From: Pseudomonas guariconensis
Lineage (GTDB): Bacteria; Pseudomonadota; Gammaproteobacteria; Pseudomonadales; Pseudomonadaceae
NCBI RefSeq assembly: GCF_015680235.1
Contig: NZ_JADLJL010000018.1
Span: 31,907-95,906 of the forward strand
Direction: 5' to 3'
DNA: 64,000 nt
Of this stretch, positions 8,513 through 19,373 are shown piece after piece (within the stretch, counting starts at the first letter, position 1; each line of letters begins with the position of its first letter). Under the pieces are notes generated by a model. It was not told the origin of the DNA. It did not search any database and saw nothing but the letters and a program-made list of their open reading frames with translations. The position numbers and the translations under genes are program-made.

Positions 8513-8950
8513 ATGACGGTATGGCTGGTGGTGTCAATCCTTGCGCTGATTCTCAGCCCCCTGGCCTGGTTGCGCCCATCGCGCAAGCAGAGCGAACAGA
8601 TGAACCTGCGCATGGAAGGGCGGCGCATGGGCCTTGCCATGCAACTGGCGCCCCAGACCTGGCCGCATTGGCTGGAAAAGGAGCCGCCAAGCCCTTGCCC
8701 GCAGTACCACCGCGCGCGGCGTAAAGGCCATGACGATACCTGGGTGTATTGGCAAATTACCCCAGGTGTATGGTGGAACCAGTGGCGCGAGCCTTGCGAG
8801 GACGCGCGCCTGTGCGAGGCCTTCACGCGCCTGCCTGCGAGCGTCTACAAGATCGAGGCTGATAGCCGCATGCTTGCCCTGTACTGGAGCGAGCGGGGTG
8901 ACAAATCTGTTTTGCAGGATATTGCGCAGGTACTCGAAACCCTCGCTTGA
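8513..8950 (+). CDS. Conserved hypothetical protein with one N-terminal membrane helix
   Basis: 145 residues from the ATG at 8513. Earlier in-frame starts (ATG at 8498, TTG at 8486) are possible but would only lengthen the N terminus. Residues 2-19 (TVWLVVSILALILSPLAWL) are a membrane anchor. The rest is a tryptophan-rich cytosolic domain (TWVYWQITPGVWWNQWREP) with positively charged residues after the helix (RPSRKQ), consistent with an N-out anchor. I recognise no catalytic motif. It lies between usp and fadB on the fadB strand but 384 nt away from it, so it is probably a separate unit. Function unknown. Confidence 0.75.
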   Translation: MTVWLVVSILALILSPLAWLRPSRKQSEQMNLRMEGRRMGLAMQLAPQTWPHWLEKEPPSPCPQYHRARRKGHDDTWVYWQITPGVWWNQWREPCEDARLCEAFTRLPASVYKIEADSRMLALYWSERGDKSVLQDIAQVLETLA

Positions 8951-9334
8951 TAGCGCTTGGGATATTTGGGCGGACATGAGATCCGGCACCGCCTGCGCGG
9001 CGCGCGACCTCACAGGCGCCGCCAAATCCAAGGCATGCGCTGTGCCATGAATACCCGCTAATCACTGTCATCATGTTTCGTACCCAATGGGTGCAAAATG
9101 ACCGGAAAGTCGCGTTTTCACCGTGCTTGCGAGCATTTGACAACGCCGATCTTTTCGGAGAATGTGTGCGTACCCAAATCAAACGGGCGTATGAATTGAG
9201 CGTTTGTATGTCGAACGGCTCTAACAGAATCCCGACTCGCACGCTGACGGGTGTGCCTGGGTAAGGGGCCGAGCCGGCCTTTGCACCAGCGTTCGGCGTG
9301 TACAGTTCAGCTTCCATATCGTGGAGATCAGTTG
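8951..9334 (+). promoter_or_regulatory. 384-nt leader of fadBA
   Basis: No credible gene; a 63-codon frame at 9073-9264 has no ribosome site or recognisable content. Two half-sites of the PsrA type, CAAACG (9180-9185) and CGTTTG (9201-9206), face each other but are separated by 15 nt instead of the 2-4 nt of a canonical PsrA box (CAAAC-N4-GTTTG, as seen before psrA at 18055). I see no FadR-type site. A GGAG ribosome site precedes the fadB ATG. Confidence 0.4.
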
Positions 9335-11482
<2,148 letters not shown>

Positions 11483-11498
11483 GCGCCCAACGAGTTAG

Positions 11499-12689
<1,191 letters not shown>

Positions 12690-12706
12690 TCGCGTCGTCG
12701 ACAGCG

Positions 12707-12735
12707 ACCGGGGCCTTGTGCCCCGGTTTTTGTTT
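12707..12735 (+). terminator. Rho-independent terminator of fadBA
   Basis: ACCGGGGC (12707-12714) pairs with GCCCCGGT (12720-12727), 5-nt loop, followed by TTTTTGTTTG. Confidence 0.9.
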
Positions 12736-12764
12736 GTTCGGATTTGTTCAAGAGGGTGTGCAAC

Positions 12765-13016
12765 ATGCAGATACAACCAGGCATATACCGGCATTACAAA
12801 GGTCCGGAGTACCGTGTGCTGGGCGTTGCACATCACACGGAAACCGATGAGTCGCTGGTGATCTACCAGTTGCTTTACGGTGACTACGGCTTGGGTGCCC
12901 GGCCGCTGGCCATGTTCCATGACACTGTAGAGGTTGACGGCGAGCAAGTGCCGCGCTTTGCTTTGGTCGAGGCCGAGGAGGGGATGTTCAAGCGCCCCGA
13001 TACGGCAAGCGACTGA
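12765..13016 (+). CDS. DUF1653 family protein
   Basis: 83 residues from the ATG at 12765, preceded by an AGAGGG ribosome site. The sequence (GIYRHYKGPEYRVLGVAHHTET, YQLLYG, FALVEAEE) is that of the small beta-rich DUF1653 family found across Proteobacteria, often described as PRTase-associated or RNA-binding-like; its function is not established. No signal peptide. It sits between the fadBA terminator and the topA promoter, so it is probably transcribed weakly or on its own. Confidence 0.8.
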   Translation: MQIQPGIYRHYKGPEYRVLGVAHHTETDESLVIYQLLYGDYGLGARPLAMFHDTVEVDGEQVPRFALVEAEEGMFKRPDTASD

Positions 13017-13026
13017 ACCTGAGCGC

Positions 13027-13055
13027 TTGACCTCACTCTGTTGCCACTATATATA
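13027..13055 (+). promoter_or_regulatory. topA: Sigma-70 promoter of topA
   Basis: TTGACC (13027-13032), 17 nt, TATATA (13050-13055). Just after it a GGTGCC/GGCACC hairpin (13058-13075) would sit at the start of the leader RNA. The AT run at the -10 in GC-rich surroundings would make melting supercoil-sensitive, which suits topA control; that last point is inference. Confidence 0.65.
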
Positions 13056-13116
13056 GCGGTGCCGCGTCCGGCACCTGACGCGTTTTTCATCTTCAGATTC
13101 AGGAATATTCCGATCC

Positions 13117-15726
13117 ATGGGCAAATCGCTGGTCATTGTGGAATCCCCGGCCAAGGCCAAGACCATCAACAAGTACCTGGGCAGCCAGTACGTGGTGAAG
13201 TCGAGTATCGGCCATATCCGAGACCTCCCCACCAGCGGTTCGGCCAGCGCCAGCAAGGAACCGGCGGCCAAGCGCGGCAAGGCCGCGGGTGAGGCGCCGG
13301 CCCTGTCGCCGAAAGAGAAGGCCCGCCGCCAGCTGGTGGCCCGCATGGGCGTCGATCCAGAAGCCGGCTGGAAGGCCAAGTACGAGATCCTGCCCGGCAA
13401 GGAAAAGGTCATCGACGAATTACGTCGCCTGGCCAAAGATGCCGACACCATCTATCTCGCAACCGACTTGGACCGCGAAGGGGAGGCCATCGCCTGGCAC
13501 CTGCGCGAGGCCATTGGCGGCGACGACACCCGCTACAAGCGCGTGGTGTTCAACGAAATCACCAAGAAAGCCATCCAGGAGGCCTTCTCCCAACCGGGTG
13601 AGCTGGACATCGACCGGGTCAATGCCCAGCAGGCACGCCGCTTCCTCGACCGCGTGGTCGGCTACATGGTCTCGCCGCTGCTGTGGGCCAAGATCGCCCG
13701 AGGCCTGTCGGCTGGCCGCGTACAGTCGGTGGCGGTCAAGCTGGTGGTGGAGCGCGAGCGTGAGATCCGTGCGTTCGTCCCGGAGGAATACTGGGAAGTC
13801 CATGCCGACCTGGGTACCGCCAAGAGCGCCAAGGTGCGCTTCGAAGTGGCGCGCGAAAAAGGCGAAGCCTTCAAGCCGCTGAACGAAGCCCAGGCCATGG
13901 CGGCCCTGGAGAAACTCAAGGCCTCCAGCTACAGCGTAGCCAAGCGCGAAGACCGCCCGACCAGCAGCAAGCCGTCGGCGCCGTTCATCACCTCGACCCT
14001 GCAGCAGGCTGCGAGCAACCGCCTGGGCTTCGGCGTGAAGAAAACCATGATGATGGCGCAGCGTCTCTACGAAGCCGGCTACATCACCTACATGCGTACC
14101 GATTCGACCAACCTGTCGGTCGATGCCCTGGACATGGCGCGCAGCTACATCGAGCGCGAGTTCGGCAAGCAGTACCTGCCTGAAAAGCCGGTGGTGTACG
14201 GCAGCAAGGAAGGCGCCCAGGAGGCGCACGAGGCGATTCGTCCTTCGGACGTGAATACCCACCCGAGCAAGCTCAGCGGCATGGAGCGTGACGCCGAGCG
14301 CCTGTACGAGCTGATCTGGCGCCAGTTCCTGGCCTGCCAGATGCCGCCTGCGCAGTACCTCTCCACCAGCGTCACGGTCAATGCCGGCGACTTCGAGCTG
14401 CGTGCCAAGGGCCGTATCCTCAAGTTCGACGGTTACACCCGTGTGCTGCCCCAGCAGAGCAAGCCGGGCGAAGATGACGTGCTGCCGGAAATGGCCCAGG
14501 GCGAGGTCCTCAAGCTCATCCAGCTCGACCCGAGCCAGCATTTCACCAAGCCGCCGGCACGCTACACCGAAGCCAGCCTGGTCAAGGAAATGGAAAAGCG
14601 TGGCATCGGCCGCCCGTCGACCTATGCGGCGATCATCTCCACCATCCAGGACCGCGGCTACGTGACCTTGCACAACCGCCGCTTCTATTCCGAGAAGATG
14701 GGCGACATCGTCACCGAGCGCCTCTCCGAGAGCTTCTCCAACCTCATGGACTATGGCTTCACCGCCGGCATGGAGGAGAACCTCGACGACGTGGCCCAGG
14801 GCGAGCGCGATTGGAAGAGCGTCCTCGACGAGTTCTATGGCGACTTCAGCAAGAAGCTGCTGACCGCCGAGTCGGCCGAGAACGGCATGCGTGCCAACCA
14901 GCCGACGCTGACCAACATTCCGTGCAAGGAATGCGGCCGGCCGATGATGATCCGCACCGCCTCCACGGGCGTCTTCCTCGGTTGCTCGGGCTACAGCCTG
15001 CCGCCGAAGGAGCGTTGCAAGGCCACCGTGAACCTGGTGCCGGGCGACGAGATCGCAGCCGACGACGAAGGTGAGTCCGAGTCCCTGGTGTTGCGTGGCA
15101 AGCACCGTTGCCCGATCTGCGCCACGGCGATGGACGCCTACCTGCTGGACGAAAAACACAAGCTGCACATCTGCGGCAACAACCCGGATTGCCCGGGGTA
15201 CGAGATCGAAGAGGGCAGCTACCGCATCAAGGGTTACGAAGGGCCAAGCCTGGAATGTGACAAGTGCGGCAGCGAGATGCAGCTCAAGACCGGCCGCTTC
15301 GGCAAGTTCTTCGGTTGCACCAACCCTGCGTGCAAGAACACCCGCAAGCTGCTCAAGAGCGGCGAGGCGGCGCCGCCAAAGATGGACAAGGTGGACATGC
15401 CGGAACTCAAGTGCGAGAAGGTCGACGACACCTACGTGCTGCGCGATGGCGCCTCGGGGTTGTTCCTGGCCGCCAGCCAGTTCCCGAAGAACCGCGAGAC
15501 CCGTGCGCCCTTGGTGCTGGAAATCGTCCCGCACAAGCATGAGATCGATCCGAAATACCACTTCCTCTGCGATGCACCGCAGCAGGACCCGGATGGCCGC
15601 CCGGCGGTGATCCGCTATAGCCGTAAGACCAAGGAGCAGTACGTGCAGTCGGAGGTTGATGGCAAGCCGACTGGCTGGAAGGCGTTCTACGACGGCAAGG
15701 CGTGGAAGGTCGAAGACAAGCGCTGA
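13117..15726 (+). CDS. topA: DNA topoisomerase I
   Basis: 869 residues, a type IA enzyme that relaxes negative supercoils. The Toprim domain has [12 protein letters not shown] and the acidic cluster [15 protein letters not shown]. The nucleophilic Tyr lies in [13 protein letters not shown]. The C-terminal part has four-Cys zinc ribbons ([10 protein letters not shown] with [15 protein letters not shown] with [15 protein letters not shown] with GCTNPAC) followed by a topoisomerase I zinc-ribbon-like tail. Residues ~35-60 form an Ala/Lys-rich insertion in the Toprim domain ([20 protein letters not shown]), common in pseudomonads. Own promoter upstream; strong terminator after it. Confidence 0.97.
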   Translation: MGKSLVIVESPAKAKTINKYLGSQYVVKSSIGHIRDLPTSGSASASKEPAAKRGKAAGEAPALSPKEKARRQLVARMGVDPEAGWKAKYEILPGKEKVIDELRRLAKDADTIYLATDLDREGEAIAWHLREAIGGDDTRYKRVVFNEITKKAIQEAFSQPGELDIDRVNAQQARRFLDRVVGYMVSPLLWAKIARGLSAGRVQSVAVKLVVEREREIRAFVPEEYWEVHADLGTAKSAKVRFEVAREKGEAFKPLNEAQAMAALEKLKASSYSVAKREDRPTSSKPSAPFITSTLQQAASNRLGFGVKKTMMMAQRLYEAGYITYMRTDSTNLSVDALDMARSYIEREFGKQYLPEKPVVYGSKEGAQEAHEAIRPSDVNTHPSKLSGMERDAERLYELIWRQFLACQMPPAQYLSTSVTVNAGDFELRAKGRILKFDGYTRVLPQQSKPGEDDVLPEMAQGEVLKLIQLDPSQHFTKPPARYTEASLVKEMEKRGIGRPSTYAAIISTIQDRGYVTLHNRRFYSEKMGDIVTERLSESFSNLMDYGFTAGMEENLDDVAQGERDWKSVLDEFYGDFSKKLLTAESAENGMRANQPTLTNIPCKECGRPMMIRTASTGVFLGCSGYSLPPKERCKATVNLVPGDEIAADDEGESESLVLRGKHRCPICATAMDAYLLDEKHKLHICGNNPDCPGYEIEEGSYRIKGYEGPSLECDKCGSEMQLKTGRFGKFFGCTNPACKNTRKLLKSGEAAPPKMDKVDMPELKCEKVDDTYVLRDGASGLFLAASQFPKNRETRAPLVLEIVPHKHEIDPKYHFLCDAPQQDPDGRPAVIRYSRKTKEQYVQSEVDGKPTGWKAFYDGKAWKVEDKR

Positions 15727-15741
15727 TCGGTAAGCGCTGAA

Positions 15742-15771
15742 AAGGGGGCCGCTTCGCGGCCCTTGTCTTTT
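15742..15771 (+). terminator. Terminator after topA
   Basis: GGGCCGC-TTC-GCGGCCC (15746-15762) followed by TTGTCTTTT. Confidence 0.85.
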
Positions 15772-15849
15772 ATGACATTCGGCTTGCGGCAGGGCGGGGC
15801 AATCCCTGAAACTGAGGCATCGCCTTGCAGCCTCAGGGAGGCCATCGAA

Positions 15850-16371
15850 ATGGCCCAGGAACTCTACACCCGCACCAACCAGAAACTGTTCTTTGCCGGG
15901 CTAGCCCTGGAGTCCATGGCCAAGGCTGCCGACAGCCAGGCAATGAATGCCCAGGGTCTGATCCAGGCAGAGCGTGAGTCGGCGCTGTTTCACTTGTATG
16001 GCGCGCTGCTTGGCCTATGCCATGAGATCGCCGGCTTTTACCGTTTGCCGCAGGCTGCGGCAGCGCAGGTGGAGCTGCTGCTCAATGAGGACGCGCTCAA
16101 CGGCATCGCCATCCCAGAGGTGGCGGAAATGCTGGAGCTGGCGCGTCAGCCGGAAACTTGGCTCGCGCAAATGCTTCGTGCTTATGCCGATTTGTTCCGA
16201 CCGCCGGTCGCCAAAAAAGCACCGAAAACCGATGTCACCCAACCTTTGATCGTGGCTGTGAACCTGGATGAGCCCGAACAATTGGCGCTGTCCCGGGACG
16301 AGCTAGAAAGCTGGCGGCGTAATCTGAAGGACTTGGTGCGACGTTTCCGTGACGCGTTGAGTGAGTGCTGA
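15850..16371 (+). CDS. DUF6586-type conserved protein
   Basis: 173 residues from the ATG at 15850, with GGGAGG upstream; the longer frame back to 15763 would start within the topA terminator. An all-helical cytosolic protein (QELYTRTNQKLFFAGLAL near the N terminus, RNLKDLVRRFRDAL near the C terminus) with no catalytic motif. It matches what I recall as the conserved hypothetical upstream of lexA-sulA in pseudomonads (PAO1 PA3009 position). Function unknown. Likely co-transcribed with the next small gene, 52 nt on. Confidence 0.8.
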   Translation: MAQELYTRTNQKLFFAGLALESMAKAADSQAMNAQGLIQAERESALFHLYGALLGLCHEIAGFYRLPQAAAAQVELLLNEDALNGIAIPEVAEMLELARQPETWLAQMLRAYADLFRPPVAKKAPKTDVTQPLIVAVNLDEPEQLALSRDELESWRRNLKDLVRRFRDALSEC

Positions 16372-16423
16372 TAGCGCCAGTGGCTGGTACAATACTGGCC
16401 TTTCGTGAAAAGCAGGCCTTAGT

Positions 16424-16657
16424 ATGTCAACGTCCTTTCTAGAAATTGTCGAGTTGCCTGATGGCCGGATTGAGCTGCGCCGCGCCGAGGACGAGGGTTC
16501 TTTGGTGACCCTGGATTTCTCCGAGGACGCCAAGGCGTTCCTGCAAGGCCAGCATGTGGAAGTCGCCAAGGCCATGCTGAGTGTCGGCGTGCAAATGGCA
16601 GGTCGCCTGGTTGAAGGCGATCTCGAGCATGAAGAAGGGCCACGCGTGTTGCACTGA
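16424..16657 (+). CDS. Small conserved protein upstream of sulA
   Basis: 77 residues, acidic, no signal peptide. The sequence (FLEIVELPDGRIELRRAEDEG, LVTLDFSEDAKAFL) predicts beta strands followed by a helix. It is convergent with sulA, and the two share the hairpin at 16695-16734. Occupies the position of PAO1 PA3008. No known function. Confidence 0.8.
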   Translation: MSTSFLEIVELPDGRIELRRAEDEGSLVTLDFSEDAKAFLQGQHVEVAKAMLSVGVQMAGRLVEGDLEHEEGPRVLH

Positions 16658-16694
16658 GCCCTTGCGCTTCGCGATTCAGAAATTGAAATACAGG

Positions 16695-16734
16695 CAAAGC
16701 CTGAACATCAGCCGAGGCGGATGTTCAGGCTTTG
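16695..16734. terminator. Bidirectional hairpin overlapping the sulA 3' end
   Basis: CAAAGCCTGAACAT (16695-16708) and ATGTTCAGGCTTTG (16721-16734) are exact reverse complements: a 14-bp stem with a 12-nt loop. One arm lies inside the last codons of sulA. On the minus strand it is followed by CCTGTATTTCAATTTC, a weak T-rich tail. It probably terminates both convergent units. Confidence 0.75.
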
Positions 16735-17196
16735 TGCGTTTCCGCTAGTGGCCGCGCGGGTCAGTTGCTGACGAGCCGTGGCATTGAGGTTGCCAAGCCA
16801 GCTGACCACGGTATGGCTGTGGCCCAGGCGCAAGGCTTCGCAGGCCAATTGCAGGGCGCTTTGGTTCGCGCCTGGTTGCAGCAACAGGATGCGTTCACGG
16901 TTGAGGCCGGCATCGCGTAGCCAGGCCTGGGTCAGGCTGGCGGGCGGGGCAATGAGGGTCAGCCAGCGGGTTTCGTCTTCTTCGCTCAGCTCTCGCAGAA
17001 CCGGCGCCAGCAGGCTTTGGCAGTGGCCAGGCGCGCCACGCAGGGACAGTTCGCTGAACAGCTCGGGCTGCTGGGGTTTGCGTGGCTGCTCCGTGACGCT
17101 GTTGCGGGCTTTCAGGCCAGGCAGCACGGGTTGGGCCAGGAAGGCCTCGAACAGGGGGAGCTGTGCTTGCTGGGGTGCATGGATGAACTGCTGCAT
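16708..17196 (-). CDS. sulA: SOS cell-division inhibitor SulA
   Basis: 162 residues from the ATG at 17196, with a strong AGGAGG ribosome site. The C-terminal half (WLTLIAPPASLTQAWLRDAGL, RILLLQPG, ALRLGHSHTVVSWLGNLN) is the RecA-like SulA fold, which binds FtsZ and blocks its polymerisation after DNA damage. It follows lexA by 13 nt in the same direction, so it is induced with lexA from the SOS boxes at 17829-17863. The last codons form half of a 14-bp hairpin. Confidence 0.93.
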   Translation of the reverse strand: MQQFIHAPQQAQLPLFEAFLAQPVLPGLKARNSVTEQPRKPQQPELFSELSLRGAPGHCQSLLAPVLRELSEEDETRWLTLIAPPASLTQAWLRDAGLNRERILLLQPGANQSALQLACEALRLGHSHTVVSWLGNLNATARQQLTRAATSGNAQSLNIRLG

Positions 17197-17209
17197 GACG
17201 CCTCCTGGA

Positions 17210-17818
17210 TCAGCGGCGAATGACGCCGACACTCAAGCCCTCGATCACCAGTTCCTGTTCTTTCAGGTCGACTTCGATGGGGGCGAATTCGGGGTTTTCG
17301 GCGACCAGCCAGACCTTGCTGCCTTCGCGCTTGAAGCGCTTGACGGTCACTTCGTCGCCGATGCGGGCAACGACGACTTGGCCGTTACGGGCTTCGCGGC
17401 AGGTATGTACCGCCAGCAGGTCGCCGTCGAAGATGCCGATGTCCTTCATGCTCATGCCGTGCACGCGCAACAAGTAGTCGGCGCGAGGGTGGAAGAAGGC
17501 CGGGTTGATGTTGCAGGATTCCTCGATGTGCTGCTCGGCGAGGATGGGGGCGCCGGCGGCGACGCGGCCGATGATCGGCAGGCCGCTTTCCTCCGCCTTG
17601 GTTTCCAGGCCGGGGATGCGGATGCCGCGGGAGGCGCCCGGGGTCATTTCGATCGCGCCCTTGCGGGCCAGTGCCTTGAGGTGTTCCTCGGCAGCGTTGG
17701 GGGACTTGAACCCCAGTTCCTGAGCGATTTCCGCGCGGGTCGGCGGGAAGCCGTTGTCTTCCAGGCAGCGTTTGATGAAGGCCAGGATTTCGGCTTGGCG
17801 TGGCGTCAGTTTCAACAT
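17210..17818 (-). CDS. lexA: SOS repressor LexA
   Basis: 202 residues. Residues 1-70 form the winged helix ([33 protein letters not shown]). The auto-cleavage site is Ala-Gly in RVAAGAP, the catalytic Ser is in HGMSMKD and the Lys in VTVKRF. RecA-stimulated self-cleavage lifts repression. Two CTG-N10-CAG boxes lie just before the start, so it represses itself and sulA. Confidence 0.97.
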   Translation of the reverse strand: MLKLTPRQAEILAFIKRCLEDNGFPPTRAEIAQELGFKSPNAAEEHLKALARKGAIEMTPGASRGIRIPGLETKAEESGLPIIGRVAAGAPILAEQHIEESCNINPAFFHPRADYLLRVHGMSMKDIGIFDGDLLAVHTCREARNGQVVVARIGDEVTVKRFKREGSKVWLVAENPEFAPIEVDLKEQELVIEGLSVGVIRR

Positions 17819-17828
17819 GGCGGGCGCT

Positions 17829-17863
17829 CTGTCTTTTTATACAGTGACTGGAATTATATACAG
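17829..17863 (-). promoter_or_regulatory. lexA: Two LexA (SOS) boxes
   Basis: CTGTCTTTTTATACAG (17829-17844) and CTGGAATTATATACAG (17848-17863) both fit CTG-N10-CAG exactly and are separated by 3 nt. They lie 11-45 nt before the lexA ATG. Confidence 0.92.
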
Positions 17864-17872
17864 TAGATGGCC

Positions 17873-17986
17873 AGCTGCAAGCCATAAGCTTCAAGAAAAA
17901 GCCGCAAGGGCAGTGAGCGCACCTTCGAAATCGCGTTCCATGGCTTTGCAACCGTCGACGTGACGTGTCGCTTGCAGCTTGCGGCT
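17873..17986. repeat. Inverted GCTGCAAGC-type repeat
   Basis: AGCTGCAAGC (17873-17882) is the reverse complement of GCTTGCAGCT (17970-17979). AGCCGCAAG (17900-17908) likewise matches CTTGCGGCT (17978-17986). The nested pairs fill the spacer between the lexA and psrA promoters. It resembles degenerate intergenic repeats of pseudomonads. No gene here. Confidence 0.45.
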
Positions 17987-18023
17987 CGGCGCTTTTAAAT
18001 GGCGACCCACCAGTCACCGAACC

Positions 18024-18053
18024 TTGACAACAGGCCTGCTTGAAACGTATGTT
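18024..18053 (+). promoter_or_regulatory. psrA: Sigma-70 promoter of psrA
   Basis: Consensus -35 TTGACA (18024-18029), 18-nt spacer, -10 TATGTT (18048-18053). The -10 is embedded in the first PsrA operator. Confidence 0.75.
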
Positions 18054-18068
18054 TCAAACAACTGTTTG
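18040..18068 (+). promoter_or_regulatory. psrA: Tandem PsrA operators
   Basis: TTGAAAC-GTAT-GTTTCAA (18040-18057) and CAAAC-AACT-GTTTG (18055-18068), both fitting the PsrA consensus (G/C)AAAC-N2-4-GTTT(G/C) known from Pseudomonas. They overlap by 3 nt and cover the -10 and start region of the psrA promoter, so autorepression by blocking polymerase is expected. Confidence 0.85.
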
Positions 18069-18083
18069 TCAGGCGGAAAAGTC

Positions 18084-18797
18084 ATGGCCCAATCCGAAAC
18101 CGTTGAACGCATTCTCGACGCTGCCGAGCAGCTGTTCGCGGAAAGGGGGTTCGCGGAAACCTCGTTGCGGCTGATCACCAGCAAGGCTGGGGTCAACCTG
18201 GCGGCGGTGAACTACCATTTCGGCTCCAAGAAAGCCCTGATCCAGGCGGTCTTCTCGCGCTTCCTCGGTCCGTTCTGTGCAAGCCTGGAGCGTGAGCTGG
18301 ACCGGCGCCAGGCTCGCCCCGAGCCTCGGCCGAGCCTTGAAGAACTCCTGGAAATGCTGGTGGAGCAGGCGCTGGCCGTGCAGCCGCGCAGCAACAACGA
18401 CCTGTCTATCTTCATGCGCCTGCTGGGCCTGGCCTTCAGCCAGAGCCAGGGCCACCTGCGCCGCTACCTGGAAGACATGTACGGCAAGGTGTTCCGTCGC
18501 TACATGCTGCTGGTCAACGAAGCCGCTCCGCGTATTCCGCCGCTGGAGCTGTTCTGGCGGGTGCACTTCATGCTTGGCGCCGCGGCATTCAGCATGTCGG
18601 GCATCAAGGCCTTGCGTGCCATTGCCGAGACCGACTTCGGCGTCGATACCTCGATCGAACAGGTGATGCGCCTGATGGTGCCGTTCCTGGCCGCCGGCAT
18701 GCGCGCCGACAGCGGTGTCACCGACGAAGCGATGGCTGCAGCGCAATTGCGCCCGCGCAGCAAGACCGGTTCCGCGCCGGCCTCGGCCAAGGCCTGA
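18084..18797 (+). CDS. psrA: TetR-family fatty-acid-responsive regulator PsrA
   Basis: 237 residues from the ATG at 18084. A longer frame from 17979 would read through its own operator. The N-terminal HTH runs RILDAAEQLFAERGFAETSLRLITSKAGVNLAAVNYHFGSK; the rest is a helical ligand domain. In Pseudomonas PsrA represses itself and beta-oxidation genes such as fadBA, activates rpoS, and is released by long-chain acyl ligands. Here both the regulator, with ideal operators, and its likely target fadBA are in one window. A Lys/Pro/Ala-rich tail (RPRSKTGSAPASAKA) is probably disordered. Confidence 0.93.
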   Translation: MAQSETVERILDAAEQLFAERGFAETSLRLITSKAGVNLAAVNYHFGSKKALIQAVFSRFLGPFCASLERELDRRQARPEPRPSLEELLEMLVEQALAVQPRSNNDLSIFMRLLGLAFSQSQGHLRRYLEDMYGKVFRRYMLLVNEAAPRIPPLELFWRVHFMLGAAAFSMSGIKALRAIAETDFGVDTSIEQVMRLMVPFLAAGMRADSGVTDEAMAAAQLRPRSKTGSAPASAKA

Positions 18798-18837
18798 GCG
18801 CTGGGCGTGGAAGGGCGCTTGCGCTAAGCTAGCGCCC

Positions 18838-19362
18838 ATGTCTGACCTCGATTTCCTGCACATTTCCCTCGCCGACCAGCGCCTCTATGGGTTCGCCCAG
18901 GGCGAGCTGCGTGTGCGTCTGGCCGTGTCCACGGCGCGCAATGGCGCTGGCGAACGCAATGGCTCGGGGTGCACACCCCGCGGCCTGCACCAGGTCCGCG
19001 TGAAGATCGGTGCCGGCTTGCCGCTGGGCGCCGTGCTGAGCAGCCGACGCTGGACCGGCGAGGTCTGGTCCGAGGCGCTGGATGCACGTTTTCCCGGGCG
19101 AGACTGGATCCTGAGCCGCATCCTCTGGCTCAGCGGCTGTGAGCCGGGGTTCAATCGTCTCGGCCAGGTCGACACCTTTCGCCGCTACATCTACCTGCAT
19201 GGCACGCCGGACACTGAACCTATGGGTGTACCGCTGTCCCATGGCTGCATACGCATGAGGAACAGCGACCTGGTGCCGCTGTTCGATCGTGTGCAGGAAC
19301 ACTGCCGGGTGTGGATCGACGAAGCCGCCTGCCCGCAATGGGGCGTTTTGCCTCTTCACTGA
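18838..19362 (+). CDS. YkuD-domain protein without signal peptide (likely cytosolic L,D-carboxypeptidase/transpeptidase)
   Basis: 174 residues from the ATG at 18838; the frame upstream overlaps psrA. A single YkuD domain carries the active-site motif HGTP-x11-SHGCIRM with the nucleophilic Cys. The protein starts MSDLDFLHISLADQRLYGF, with no signal peptide or membrane helix, whereas classical L,D-transpeptidases are periplasmic. It lies 11 nt before nagZ, whose product works in cytosolic muropeptide recycling. Cytosolic YkuD enzymes of this kind are known as L,D-carboxypeptidases in Acinetobacter (ElsL/LdtK). That role here is inference from context. A GGGCGCT/AGCGCCC hairpin lies just before the ATG. 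Confidence 0.85.
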   Translation: MSDLDFLHISLADQRLYGFAQGELRVRLAVSTARNGAGERNGSGCTPRGLHQVRVKIGAGLPLGAVLSSRRWTGEVWSEALDARFPGRDWILSRILWLSGCEPGFNRLGQVDTFRRYIYLHGTPDTEPMGVPLSHGCIRMRNSDLVPLFDRVQEHCRVWIDEAACPQWGVLPLH

Positions 19363-19373
19363 AGGATTCAATT

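Noticed and set aside
9073..9264. 63-codon frame in the fadBA leader
   Set aside because: No ribosome site, no similarity I recognise, and it overlaps the probable regulatory region.
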